From positions 1 through 55,393 of the forward strand of contig CABZKL010000004.1 of the NCBI GenBank assembly GCA_902526405.1: 55,393 nucleotides of DNA. The letters are read 5' to 3'. Source of the stretch: an uncultured Pelagibacteraceae bacterium (GTDB taxonomy: Bacteria > Pseudomonadota > Alphaproteobacteria > Pelagibacterales > Pelagibacteraceae). The notes under the pieces were generated by a model. That model made no database searches. It saw only the letters and a list, made by a program, of their open reading frames with translations, and was not told the origin of the DNA. Below are positions 15,068 to 24,233 of the stretch, one piece after another; the first letter of the stretch is position 1, and each line of letters opens with the position of its first letter. Both the position numbers and the translations under genes were made by a program.

Positions 15068-17751
15068 TACCCAGTATTTTTCATGGCTGCAGATATACCT
15101 GCAATTGAAGTTAAAAGTGCATTATTTAAATCTTTTTTATCAGATATTTTTTTATTTTTTTTAAGCTTGTGGATCACAATGGGCTGTATGATATTTAGTA
15201 CTTCTGAGTATATATTTCTCACAATTATTAATGTTCTAGATTGTTTTCGTGTTAATAAGATTTCTTTTGTAGTAATTTTTTTATTTAATTTTTTTATTAC
15301 TTCAAATTGAAATCTAAGTTTTTTTCCAACCCTTTTTAGTTTTTCGTCTGCTAAATATTTCTCATAAATTTTTGAAATTTCTGGATCAGCTTTTGTAATT
15401 ACCATATCAAGTATATCTAACATTGAATTGAAAAAGGGCCAATTTTTTTCCATATCTATTAAAGTCCTTCTAAACTTTTTTATATAAGCATATCTTAAAG
15501 CTTCAGCGCTACCTAACCACGCAGGTAACATTAATCTAACCTGTGTCCATGCGAATACCCAGGGTATAGCTCTTAAACTTTTGATATTGTCTAAATTCTT
15601 TCTTTTTGATGGTCTGGATCCAATAGATAATTTACCAAGCGCTTGATGGGGTGTGACATTTTTAAAATATTTTATAAATTCTGAACTTTGATTGATATTT
15701 TTTCTATATGAACTTTTTGAAATATCTGACATTTTTTCAATTAGTGACCTCCAATCAGGTTTTGGTGTTGGTGGTGGATTTAATGTTGCCTCAGTTACTG
15801 CCCCGATGTAACTACACAAATTATATTCAGCAATTGGTTCATAACCATATTTTTGCTGAATAACTTCACCTTGGTCTGTAATTCTTATTTTTCCATTTAC
15901 AGAATTTGGTGGTTGAGATCTTAGGGTTGCTTGAATTGGTCCTCCGCCTCTTCCTGGCGAACCTCCTCTTCCATGAAAAAAACTGGCATTAACACTATAT
16001 TTTTTTGCTAATTTAACAATCTGCTCCTGCGCTTTATATTGATGCCAACTTGCACATATTTTACCTGCATCTTTGCTAGAGTCAGAGTAACCTATCATTA
16101 CTTCTTGTTTATTCTTTATTAATTTTCTGTACCATTTTTTTGAAAACAAATTTTTGATTATTTGACTTGCATTGACTAAATCATCTAACGTTTCAAATAA
16201 CGGAACAACTCTTAATTTATGCTTTATTTTTGCTTCTTTTTGAAGAAATGAAACTGCTAAAATATCAGATGCAGAAGTGGTCATTGAAATCACATAGGCA
16301 CCTAAACATTCAGAAGGTTCGTCAGCAAGTATTTTAAATGTGGACCAAACTTCATTATTTTCTTTATTAGAAAATTTAAAATTGTTTATACAATTTTTTT
16401 TTGAAAGTAATTTAGATTTTAAGAAATTAATTTTTTCATCCTCAGAAAATTTATAATAGTTTCTATTAAATTTTTTTTTAACTAACTCAGCGATTAATTG
16501 AGTATGTCTCGAGGACTCTTGTCTAATATCTAATCTAGCTAGATTTATACCAAAGCACTTCGCTCTTCTCATAAGATCTAACAAATCTCCACTAGCAATA
16601 TTTTCATTTTGATTTTGCTCTAACGACTCTCTTACAACTCTTAAAGGCTTTAAGATTTCTTCAGTAGATCTTAATAAAATTTTTTGGTTCAAAGGTTTTT
16701 TGTCAATTAAGTATTGTTCAATAGATCTATGAGTCAACCTTATTTTGTCTCTTAGAGGTCTTAAAAAGACACGATAAGGTTCGAAAGACTTTCCTACTTG
16801 ATTGGATATTTTTTTTGAACATTTTTTCATGGAGTAAGATCTAATAATTTTAGTCAACGTTTTTTCGTAAAGTTTTGCAGCTTCCCATCTTGATAATAAA
16901 ATCACTTGTTTGGTAACTTGAGATGTTACATTTGGATTTCCATCTCTATCACCACCCATCCATGACCCAAATTGAATGGGATTAAAATTTTTTGGTAAAC
17001 CTTTGTTCATATTTTTAACAAAAATAGAATTCAATCTTCTATATACTTTTGGAATTGTGTCCCAAAGACTATCCTCTATAATTGCTAGACCCCACCTTGC
17101 CTCATCAAATGGGGTCGGTTTTGTTCTTTTAAGATCATCTGTGTTCCAAATAATTGAAAATTCATCTCGCAATTGTTTATCTAATACTTTAATTTTTGAG
17201 GGATAAGATTTAAAAAGGTCTCTCTGCTCTAAAATTTCAATAATTTTATGATATTTTTGAATTAAAGTTCTTCTTTTCACCTCTGTAGGATGAGCTGTTA
17301 GAACTATTCCAATATCTAAACTCTTTGCAAGATTATAGATTTTACTGTTTGGTATTTTCTTATTTTTAAAAAGATTTTTAAATATTTCCTCTATAAATAT
17401 ATTGTATTTTAAATTTTTTCTTTTTGTTTCATATTCATCTAAGTTCCTAGCAGTATCTATTGACTCTGCTAAATTTATGAAATTTATTAAATGACTAAAT
17501 GCTCTTGTTAATCTGAAAGTATCTTTGGGATTAATATTTTTTATAGTTTTAACTAGTTTTTTAAATGAATTGTTGTTTTTAATATTGATTTTATTAGCTT
17601 TTGATAGCTTTCTTACTTTCTCAACTAAATTAAAAAACTTTATACCCTCTTGATTTTTGATGACTTCGCCAAGTACTGTTCCTAAATAACGGATATCTTC
17701 CCTGAGTAACTTTGTTGGTATTCTTTCATAGTAAAGATCTCTTTTTTTCAT
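15067..17751 (-). CDS. ppc: phosphoenolpyruvate carboxylase
   Basis: 894 residues, the usual bacterial length. Adds bicarbonate to PEP to make oxaloacetate, refilling the TCA cycle. Catalytic H154 lies in LTAHPTEVKRR, and the second signature FHGRGGSPGRGGGP starts at F592 with H593. The GYSDSSKDAG loop and the C-terminal QxxxRNTG-like end (AMKNTG) are complete. The ATG lies 26 nt inside the 3' end of the SMP-30 gene, so ppc is transcribed with the sugar-acid operon upstream. That would tie anaplerosis to sugar-acid use, an inference from layout. Many Lys codons are AAA, as across the window. Confidence 0.95.
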   Translation of the reverse strand: MKKRDLYYERIPTKLLREDIRYLGTVLGEVIKNQEGIKFFNLVEKVRKLSKANKINIKNNNSFKKLVKTIKNINPKDTFRLTRAFSHLINFINLAESIDTARNLDEYETKRKNLKYNIFIEEIFKNLFKNKKIPNSKIYNLAKSLDIGIVLTAHPTEVKRRTLIQKYHKIIEILEQRDLFKSYPSKIKVLDKQLRDEFSIIWNTDDLKRTKPTPFDEARWGLAIIEDSLWDTIPKVYRRLNSIFVKNMNKGLPKNFNPIQFGSWMGGDRDGNPNVTSQVTKQVILLSRWEAAKLYEKTLTKIIRSYSMKKCSKKISNQVGKSFEPYRVFLRPLRDKIRLTHRSIEQYLIDKKPLNQKILLRSTEEILKPLRVVRESLEQNQNENIASGDLLDLMRRAKCFGINLARLDIRQESSRHTQLIAELVKKKFNRNYYKFSEDEKINFLKSKLLSKKNCINNFKFSNKENNEVWSTFKILADEPSECLGAYVISMTTSASDILAVSFLQKEAKIKHKLRVVPLFETLDDLVNASQIIKNLFSKKWYRKLIKNKQEVMIGYSDSSKDAGKICASWHQYKAQEQIVKLAKKYSVNASFFHGRGGSPGRGGGPIQATLRSQPPNSVNGKIRITDQGEVIQQKYGYEPIAEYNLCSYIGAVTEATLNPPPTPKPDWRSLIEKMSDISKSSYRKNINQSSEFIKYFKNVTPHQALGKLSIGSRPSKRKNLDNIKSLRAIPWVFAWTQVRLMLPAWLGSAEALRYAYIKKFRRTLIDMEKNWPFFNSMLDILDMVITKADPEISKIYEKYLADEKLKRVGKKLRFQFEVIKKLNKKITTKEILLTRKQSRTLIIVRNIYSEVLNIIQPIVIHKLKKNKKISDKKDLNNALLTSIAGISAAMKNTG

Positions 17752-18646
17752 CAGCTAAAATAAATTTTTTTTGTAAAAATCCCTTACAGTTTGTTTTTAC
17801 ACTAAATAAAGAACCAGAGTATCTAAATTTTCGCAAATCTGCACTGTTCATTCCTTTGGTTGCTGATGTCACAAATAGCTGATTATTATTTGTTCCACCA
17901 AATGTGCAATTAGTGATGTTTTTGGCTTGAAATTGAATTCTATGAATTAATTTTCCTTTATTGTTAAATACTGAAATACAGGCACCATGATAATGAGCTA
18001 CCCATAAATTTTTATTATTATCTAAAGTCATACCATCTGGAACCCCAACTTTATTTGAAAATTTTTTGAAAATTTTTTTATCTAAAATTTTATTATTTTT
18101 ATTTATTTTTATTTTATAAATTTTTCTTTTAGAACTATCTGTGTGATAAAAATTTAACTGATCTATAAAAGCTGGACCATTTGTAATCCTATAATTTTTA
18201 TCAATTTTCGTTAATGATAAATTTTTATCTAACTTATATAACGATCCCTTTTCAATTTTTCTTTCTAGGTTATCCATAGTTCCAAACCATAAATTTCCAG
18301 CTGGATCTGTTTTACCATCATTAATTCTATTTAATTTAATCTTTGGTTCTATTAATATTGATTTAATGATTTTTTTAGACTTAAGATTTTGAATTCTTAT
18401 CTCACCTTGTAATCCTAAGATAAATATATTTTTTTTTATATGCGCTAAAAAGCCGATTTCTTTATTTACTTTAATTTGTTTTTTTTTATTATTCTTTGTA
18501 TTTAAGATACAGATTTTCTTTTTTTTTATATCAACAAAATATATCGAGTTATGTTCTTTAACCCATAATGTGCCTTCGCCTAACTTACATTTACTATTCC
18601 AAATAACTTTTGGTTCTAAGGTTTTGATTTTATTCATGTACTTCAA
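17726..18646 (-). CDS. SMP-30/gluconolactonase-family sugar lactonase
   Basis: 306 residues of the six-bladed SMP-30 beta-propeller. The metal-site residues of the family are visible: E24 in KLGEGTLW, N156 in ITNGPAF and D204 in GVPDGMTLD; the substrate-side N109 is in RINDGKTDPAGNLWFGTM. It should hydrolyse an aldonolactone to the aldonate, the substrate of the dehydratase gene just upstream. The two overlap by 17 nt with the listed ATG; a second ATG at 18637 would cut that to 8 nt and is an equally good start. It overlaps ppc by 26 nt. Confidence 0.87.
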   Translation of the reverse strand: MKYMNKIKTLEPKVIWNSKCKLGEGTLWVKEHNSIYFVDIKKKKICILNTKNNKKKQIKVNKEIGFLAHIKKNIFILGLQGEIRIQNLKSKKIIKSILIEPKIKLNRINDGKTDPAGNLWFGTMDNLERKIEKGSLYKLDKNLSLTKIDKNYRITNGPAFIDQLNFYHTDSSKRKIYKIKINKNNKILDKKIFKKFSNKVGVPDGMTLDNNKNLWVAHYHGACISVFNNKGKLIHRIQFQAKNITNCTFGGTNNNQLFVTSATKGMNSADLRKFRYSGSLFSVKTNCKGFLQKKFILADEKKRSLL

Positions 18647-19802
18647 ATTCCTTGATAAAGTCTTTATTGGGGTTGATACCTATGCCAACATTATCTGATA
18701 CTGAAGCAAAACCATTATTTTTCTTTACCTGGTCTAGAATTGAAAAATCTTCATCTGGAAGATCTGTAATAAAAATATTTTTTTCTGTTGTGTCAAATTC
18801 TAACATAGATTTTGAAGGAAATAATCCGCCTGGCATATCTGGTTGTGAAGTTAATAAGTGTAAATTAACAGCTATACTGATAGCTGATCCCCAAACATGA
18901 TTTATAACAGGAATAAAGTTTGCTTGAGCTAATGCAACAACTTTTAAATACTCAGTAATTCCCCCTAAACCACAAACTTCTGGCTGTGCAATATCTATAC
19001 ATTTATTTGAGATTAATTTATTCCAACCATATTTTGTAAATTCAGCTTCCCCACCTGCAATACTCGTAGATATTTTATTTCTCAATTGTCTGTACCCGTC
19101 ATAATCCTCTGGAGCAACTGGCTCCTCAAACCAAAATATATCCAGCTCATCTAGCCCTTTACCTACATAAATGGCATCTTTTAAACTATATGCGTGGTTG
19201 GCATCTACCATTAACTTGAAATCTTTGCCTATGCTTTCTCTAACGGCTTGCACTAATTTCAGATCCTCCTTAGCACCTATACCTATTTTCATTTTCATAG
19301 CCTTAAAATTTTTAGACTTAATTTCTTTCGCTTCCTCTTTAAATAAATCGATTAATTCTTCTGTACTTTTTTTTTGTAACATCATCCCATAACCATAAAC
19401 TGGAATATGTTCATTACATTTTCCGCCTATTAGTTGATAAAGTGGTGCTTTAGTTTTTTTTCCAAGAATATCCCACAAGGAAATATCTATACCAGATAGT
19501 GCCTGTATAGGCATTCCTTTTTGACCACTGTCTCTTAAAAGATTGTATACCTTTTGCCAAATATGCTCTTTATTTAATGGATCTTCTCCAATAATTAAAG
19601 GCTGTATAACTTTTTCAATAATATATTTATTTGCTAGTGCAATATTTCCTGGTCCAAAACACTCACCCCACCCTGTTATACCCTCATCAGTGTTAACTTC
19701 AACAATGTGAGCAGTTCTTTGCTTATAATATTGTTGAGAATATCCAAGTTCTTTATCTAACTCATATCTTAGCACATGACTTTTAACAGAAGTTATTTTC
19801 AC
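18630..19802 (-). CDS. enolase-superfamily sugar-acid dehydratase (mandelate racemase/MLE type)
   Basis: 390 residues with the capping domain (1-115) and a TIM-barrel domain. The second-strand KxK motif is K170-M-K172, Mg ligands are D200, E226 and E252, and the acid-base histidine is H302 in VINHVWGS. These mark the mandelate-racemase subgroup, which includes L-fuconate, L-rhamnonate, D-gluconate and galactarate dehydratases. It should dehydrate an aldonate to a 2-keto-3-deoxy acid. The exact sugar is open; neighbours favour an L-fuconate- or L-rhamnonate-type route, although typical FucD enzymes are longer. Confidence 0.87.
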   Translation of the reverse strand: MKITSVKSHVLRYELDKELGYSQQYYKQRTAHIVEVNTDEGITGWGECFGPGNIALANKYIIEKVIQPLIIGEDPLNKEHIWQKVYNLLRDSGQKGMPIQALSGIDISLWDILGKKTKAPLYQLIGGKCNEHIPVYGYGMMLQKKSTEELIDLFKEEAKEIKSKNFKAMKMKIGIGAKEDLKLVQAVRESIGKDFKLMVDANHAYSLKDAIYVGKGLDELDIFWFEEPVAPEDYDGYRQLRNKISTSIAGGEAEFTKYGWNKLISNKCIDIAQPEVCGLGGITEYLKVVALAQANFIPVINHVWGSAISIAVNLHLLTSQPDMPGGLFPSKSMLEFDTTEKNIFITDLPDEDFSILDQVKKNNGFASVSDNVGIGINPNKDFIKEFEVHE

Positions 19803-19808
19803 AATTAT

Positions 19809-20651
19809 TTAAAGAGCAACAACTTTTGAATTTTGCTCACCTAAGTTTTCAACAGATAATTTCATAGTATCACCAGCTTTTAAAAACTGCTGGGGCTTCA
19901 TACCCATACCTACTCCAGGAGGAGTTCCAGTTGTTATTATATCACCAGGTTGTAAAGACATGTACTTGCTTAAATAAGACACAATATGATCAACATTAAA
20001 TATCATAGTGTTCGTATTTCCCCTCTGCATTTTATTACCATTGACATCTAAGCTCATTTTCAAATTATTCACATCCGAAATTTCATCTTTAGTTACTAAA
20101 TATGGTCCAATTGGTCCATAAGTGTCATGAGATTTTCCTTTAACCCATTGACCCATTTTTTCTATTTGCCACTCTCGTTCACTTATATCATTTACTAAAC
20201 AATAACCTAAAATATGATCTTGGGATTGATTTTCAGATATATGTTTTGTCTCTTTTCCAATAACTATTCCTAATTCTACTTCCCAATCAAGTTTTTTTGA
20301 CCCTGATACAATCTGTATGTCATCATTGGGACCATTGATACAGCTAGTAGCTTTCATAAACACTATTGGTTCAGATGGTGCTTCAGCTCCAGTTTCTGCA
20401 GCATGGTCAGAAAAATTAAGTCCTATTGCTATAAATTTCCCTGGATTAGTTATACATGAGCCAATTCTCTCACTGCCAGATATTTCAGGAAGTGATGATA
20501 GGTCTGCACCTTGTAGTTTAGAAATTGTATCAAAATTTAAATTATGAGGATTTAAATCTTTTATATGCGAACTTATATCTCTAATTTTACCATCTTTATC
20601 TAAAGCGGCGGGCTTCTCTTTTCCCTTTTGTCCTACTCTTAATAATTTCAT
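19809..20651 (-). CDS. fumarylacetoacetate-hydrolase-family protein, probable diketo-sugar-acid hydrolase
   Basis: 280 residues of the FAH fold. The divalent metal site is E124, E126 and D155 (DWEVELG and VNDISERE), and GPIGPYLVTKDEI and GDIITTGTPPGVGMG are the other signatures. In known pathways a relative of this protein cleaves 2,4-diketo-3-deoxy-L-fuconate or -rhamnonate to pyruvate and lactate. The adjacent SDR would make exactly such a diketo acid, which supports the same job here. It is 6 nt upstream of the dehydratase gene. Ureidoglycolate lyase-like or hydratase functions are alternatives. Confidence 0.87.
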   Translation of the reverse strand: MKLLRVGQKGKEKPAALDKDGKIRDISSHIKDLNPHNLNFDTISKLQGADLSSLPEISGSERIGSCITNPGKFIAIGLNFSDHAAETGAEAPSEPIVFMKATSCINGPNDDIQIVSGSKKLDWEVELGIVIGKETKHISENQSQDHILGYCLVNDISEREWQIEKMGQWVKGKSHDTYGPIGPYLVTKDEISDVNNLKMSLDVNGNKMQRGNTNTMIFNVDHIVSYLSKYMSLQPGDIITTGTPPGVGMGMKPQQFLKAGDTMKLSVENLGEQNSKVVAL

Positions 20652-20673
20652 AATTCTCCTTTTTGTTATTTAA

Positions 20674-21417
20674 TTATATTGAAATCCCACCATCAACAGA
20701 AATTGTTGTACCCGTTGTAAAAGTAGCATCATCACTTGCTAAATAAACAGCTACTGCAGCTATTTCTTCAGCGGTACCTAATCTACCCATAGGTTGTCGT
20801 GCTATAAAATCTTTTTTAGCCTGAACAGGATCTGGACTTTGATTAACCCTATCTTGCCAAGATGGTGAAAAAACTGTGCCTGGTGCTATCGAATTACATC
20901 TTATATTTTGCTTAACAAAATCGGCTGCAATAGACTTGGTTAAACCAATTACAGCTCCTTTTGTCGTGCCATAGACAAATCTGTTTACAAAACCTTTTAA
21001 ACTAGAAGCACAAGAAGAAACATTAATAATACTTCCACCATTTTGTTTGACCATTAATGGTAATATAGCTTTGCACATAAAATACATAGACTTTACATTT
21101 ACATCGCTAGAAAAATCCCAATCTTTTTCTTCACAATCAAGAATACTTCCATGATGAACAAACCCTACAGCATTAAATAAAACATCTACTTTGTCTAAAG
21201 ATTTTGTGAACTCTAAGATTGCGCTATTGTTTGTTGAGTCTAATGTTTTTACAACAATATTAGAAAATTCTTTATTTAAATCAGCTAAAGTTTTATCATT
21301 TAAATCTGTAGCAATGACATGTGCTCCTTCATTATGAAATGCAATAGCGGTAGCTTTTCCGATACCTTGTCCTGCTGCTGTAACTACGATTTTTTTACCC
21401 TCTAATCTTTTGCTCAT
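20674..21417 (-). CDS. DHRS6/BDH2-like SDR, probable 2-keto-3-deoxy-sugar-acid dehydrogenase
   Basis: 247-residue NAD-dependent short-chain dehydrogenase. Cofactor loop TAAGQGIG (13-20), D38 for NAD over NADP, and catalytic S135, Y149 and K153. The stretches FVHHGSILDCEEKDWDFS and RFVYGTTKGAVIGLTKS closely resemble animal DHRS6/BDH2 as I recall it, and bacterial members of that group oxidise 2-keto-3-deoxy-L-fuconate at C4. With the FAH-family hydrolase 22 nt downstream and the dehydratase after that, this is the best functional pointer in the cluster. It overlaps the upstream beta-hydroxyacid dehydrogenase by 4 nt (ATGA). Confidence 0.87.
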   Translation of the reverse strand: MSKRLEGKKIVVTAAGQGIGKATAIAFHNEGAHVIATDLNDKTLADLNKEFSNIVVKTLDSTNNSAILEFTKSLDKVDVLFNAVGFVHHGSILDCEEKDWDFSSDVNVKSMYFMCKAILPLMVKQNGGSIINVSSCASSLKGFVNRFVYGTTKGAVIGLTKSIAADFVKQNIRCNSIAPGTVFSPSWQDRVNQSPDPVQAKKDFIARQPMGRLGTAEEIAAVAVYLASDDATFTTGTTISVDGGISI

Positions 21418-22283
21418 TTTTTATTCATCCTTTCAATTTCCATATACAGTGAACTGTGATCTTTATTTCCATGACCATTTTCAACTAAAGTCTTATACAT
21501 TTCTTTAACCAGATTTGAAATAGGTAAATGCGTATTAAAACTATTTGCACTATGTAAAATATTGTTCATATCTTTTAGATGAGTAGAAGTTTTTCCTTTA
21601 GGACTAAAATTTTTATCTATCATTCTTTTCCCATGAGTTTGTAAAATTTTACTATCAGCCCAACCTCCAGATAAAGCACTAATCATTTTAACGGGATCTG
21701 CTCCTGCTTTCTCACATAACGTTACTGCTTCCGCTACTGCGCCTATTGTTAGACCAACAATAATTTGGTTAGCAAGTTTTGAAATCTGGCCACTACCAAT
21801 TGGACCAACTAATGTAGGATTTCCCATTGTCTTTAAAATTTCATTTGCTTTGTCAAAAATATTTTGCTGACCTCCAACCATAATCGCTAAGGATGCTTCC
21901 TCTGCACCTATAGTTCCCCCTGAAACAGGTGCATCCAGATAATTTATATTTTTTGATTTTAAATTATTTCCATGTTTAGTTGCTGTTGATGGTTTTACAG
22001 AACTCATATCAATTACTGTAGCTTCTGATTTTAATCCTTCCAAAAAGTCAGAACTACTCATGATCTCATCAACGGCGATATCGTCTGTTAACATCGTAAT
22101 TACTACATCGCTTTCACTCACCGCTTCTTTAATTGAACTTGATATCTCTGCACCCTGATCTTTTAAAGGAGCAGCTTTATTTTGAGATCTGTTAAAAGCT
22201 TTTAAATTATATCCTGCTTTTAATATATTTTTAGCCATTGGTAGGCCCATAAGACCTGTACCAATAAAACCGATTTTAAGCAT
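21414..22283 (-). CDS. beta-hydroxyacid dehydrogenase (3-hydroxyisobutyrate / tartronate semialdehyde reductase type)
   Basis: 289 residues. Rossmann loop GFIGTGLMG (5-13), substrate signature DAPVSGGTIGAEE (117-129) and catalytic K169 in GSGQISKLANQ. The order and the GTGLMGxPMA start are those of GarR/HIBADH enzymes. In a sugar-acid cluster, reduction of tartronate semialdehyde or of a hydroxy-acid semialdehyde is likely, but the substrate is not readable. Its ATG shares 1 nt with the DctM stop (TAATG), so the enzyme is translated right after the TRAP permease. Confidence 0.87.
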   Translation of the reverse strand: MLKIGFIGTGLMGLPMAKNILKAGYNLKAFNRSQNKAAPLKDQGAEISSSIKEAVSESDVVITMLTDDIAVDEIMSSSDFLEGLKSEATVIDMSSVKPSTATKHGNNLKSKNINYLDAPVSGGTIGAEEASLAIMVGGQQNIFDKANEILKTMGNPTLVGPIGSGQISKLANQIIVGLTIGAVAEAVTLCEKAGADPVKMISALSGGWADSKILQTHGKRMIDKNFSPKGKTSTHLKDMNNILHSANSFNTHLPISNLVKEMYKTLVENGHGNKDHSSLYMEIERMNKK

Positions 22284-23596
22284 TATTTTGGTTTAAATTC
22301 GTGGAAATTTTGTGTCATTGCCTCAGGGAAAAACATTACACATGCAAGTACAATCAATTGAATTACGATAAATGGGGCAAAACCTCTAAATATATCTGTT
22401 AAAGATATATGTGGTGGTGCTACAGATTTTAAGTAGAAAGCTGCGGGTCCAAATGGAGGACTTAAAAATGAAACTTGCATATTCACACAAAATAAAATTC
22501 CAAACCAAATTGGATCAAATCCAAGCGCAATAACAATTGGTAGAAATACTGGCATTGCTAATAAGACAATCCCAACCCAATCCATAAATGCTCCCATAAT
22601 CAAAAACATTATTTGCATCATAAAAATTAGATACATTGGTTTTAAATCATAAGCTAATATAGTCTCTGCTACATATTTTGGACCTCCAGCAAGAGAATAG
22701 GCACCTGCTAAAACTGTTGCACCAAAAGTAATAGTTAAAATAGTTCCTGATGCTTTAAATGTTCTAGTTAATGCGTCTTTAAATAAAAACCATGTTAATT
22801 CTCTTCTAGCAAAAATTATAATTAATGTAGCAACAACTCCCATTCCAGCTGCTTCTGTAATTCCAGTTATACCTGAATAAATTGAACCTAAAACAATTAT
22901 CACTATTCCTATTGGTGGTAACAGACCTGGAAGATATGACATTTTTTCTTTTAGAGTTAAAGGCGCTTCATCACTTAATGGTGCAAGATGTGGTTGTAAT
23001 CTTGTTCTAATTAAAATGTAAGTAATGATTAAACCTGAAATCAATAAACCTGGAACAATTGCTTCTTGGAACAACATTGTTATAGATGTTTCTGTCGTTA
23101 AACCATAAATGATTAAAACAATAGAAGGTGGGATCATTGTACCTAAAGAACCTGAGGCACAAATAATTCCAATGGACATGTCTTGATCATATTTTAATCT
23201 CAACATCTGAGGTAGTGCAATCAATCCTAATAGAACTATTTCTCCTCCAATAATTCCACTCATGGCAGCCATGATTGTTGCCATGATAGCAGTAACAACA
23301 CCTACTCCACCTCTTGTTTTTCTTAACCACGCATTCAAAGCATCATATAAATCTCTTGCTATATTTGAGCGTTCAAGCAAGGAGGCCATAAATATAAATA
23401 AAGGTACTGATAAAAAGGAATATGTAACCACGAGAGAATAATATCTTGAAAGCAAAATACCTAATGCATGCTCACCAATATAAAGAAATACTAATACTGC
23501 ACCCATAAAACCAGAGGCAAAACCCATTGGAACACCAATAGATATAAGAATTAGTAACCCAACTATAAGTATTAATGAAAGTGAGCCTATTTCCAT
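22283..23596 (-). CDS. dctM: TRAP transporter large permease subunit (DctM)
   Basis: 437-residue membrane protein with about 12 helices of the DctM/ion-transporter superfamily. GxxxGxxIPPSIVLIIYG (about 145-162) and the second-half FLSPPFGPAAFYLK signature are characteristic. It couples Na+ flow to uptake of the organic acid delivered by DctP. It begins 1 nt after the DctQ stop. Substrate inferred from neighbours: sugar acids (aldonates, aldarates or similar carboxylates). Confidence 0.93.
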   Translation of the reverse strand: MEIGSLSLILIVGLLILISIGVPMGFASGFMGAVLVFLYIGEHALGILLSRYYSLVVTYSFLSVPLFIFMASLLERSNIARDLYDALNAWLRKTRGGVGVVTAIMATIMAAMSGIIGGEIVLLGLIALPQMLRLKYDQDMSIGIICASGSLGTMIPPSIVLIIYGLTTETSITMLFQEAIVPGLLISGLIITYILIRTRLQPHLAPLSDEAPLTLKEKMSYLPGLLPPIGIVIIVLGSIYSGITGITEAAGMGVVATLIIIFARRELTWFLFKDALTRTFKASGTILTITFGATVLAGAYSLAGGPKYVAETILAYDLKPMYLIFMMQIMFLIMGAFMDWVGIVLLAMPVFLPIVIALGFDPIWFGILFCVNMQVSFLSPPFGPAAFYLKSVAPPHISLTDIFRGFAPFIVIQLIVLACVMFFPEAMTQNFHEFKPK

Positions 23597-23597
23597 T

Positions 23598-24167
23598 TTA
23601 TTTTAACTCTTTAGATGGATCGTATTGTTTTTCTTTAGGATTTCTCCAATCGATAATTAAATTATTTACAGATTGAACGGCAATAAGAAATACACATATA
23701 AGTGTAAGAGGCTTCATCGTAGCAGGAATAGGTGGATCCCAATATGTTGCAAATCTCTCCCAATTTACAAATGATCTAACTGCATCCTCCATGCCTCCAT
23801 AAATTACAGCAGTCGCGAAAAGCACAATAATTATAGTGCTAATTAAGTCAAAAATTCTCTGAGTTGGTCTGCTAACCCAATCATATAGTAATACTATTCT
23901 AATATGGCTTCTTAACCTTGTTGCATAAATACCACCAACTAAATAACAAACACCAGCCAACCATAAACATAATTCATTAGCCCACAAGGTTGGTTTAAAA
24001 ACTATGTACCTCATAAAAATTTCATACATCATGACAAGTACGATTATCGGTATCAAATACTTAATTGTATGACTTAAAAATAAAGAAATTCTATCAATCC
24101 AATTTATTGGAAAATCATCTTTGCTTGCAACTTTTTCATTTTGTTCTTGTAATTGTTTATCAAGCAT
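23598..24167 (-). CDS. dctQ: TRAP transporter small permease subunit (DctQ)
   Basis: 189 residues, four membrane helices. NELCLWLAGVCYLVGGIYATRLRSHIRI is the family core (E-x5-G and RxxxHIR). The N-terminal 30 residues are a soluble extension, and the chain is somewhat longer than usual. It forms the permease with DctM. The start lies 66 nt after the dctP stop; a GC-rich hairpin occupies that gap. Confidence 0.9.
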   Translation of the reverse strand: MLDKQLQEQNEKVASKDDFPINWIDRISLFLSHTIKYLIPIIVLVMMYEIFMRYIVFKPTLWANELCLWLAGVCYLVGGIYATRLRSHIRIVLLYDWVSRPTQRIFDLISTIIIVLFATAVIYGGMEDAVRSFVNWERFATYWDPPIPATMKPLTLICVFLIAVQSVNNLIIDWRNPKEKQYDPSKELK

Positions 24168-24190
24168 AAGCTAAAATTTTAAATTAATAA

Positions 24191-24212
24191 GAAGGGCCTT
24201 TTCAGGCCCTTC
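24191..24212 (-). promoter_or_regulatory. intercistronic hairpin between dctP and dctQ
   Basis: GAAGGGCC (24191-24198) and GGCCCTTC (24205-24212) form a perfect 8-bp stem with a 6-nt loop. On the minus-strand message it follows the dctP stop by about 22 nt and is followed by TTATTAATTT. It can act as a weak terminator or 3' stabiliser that keeps binding-protein levels above permease levels. Confidence 0.8.
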
Positions 24213-24233
24213 AAGATTTTAATGTGCTTTTAC

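Noticed and set aside
14845..15310. Two plus-strand ORFs across the ccdA/ppc boundary
   Set aside because: Both are antisense to conserved coding sequence and have no family features.
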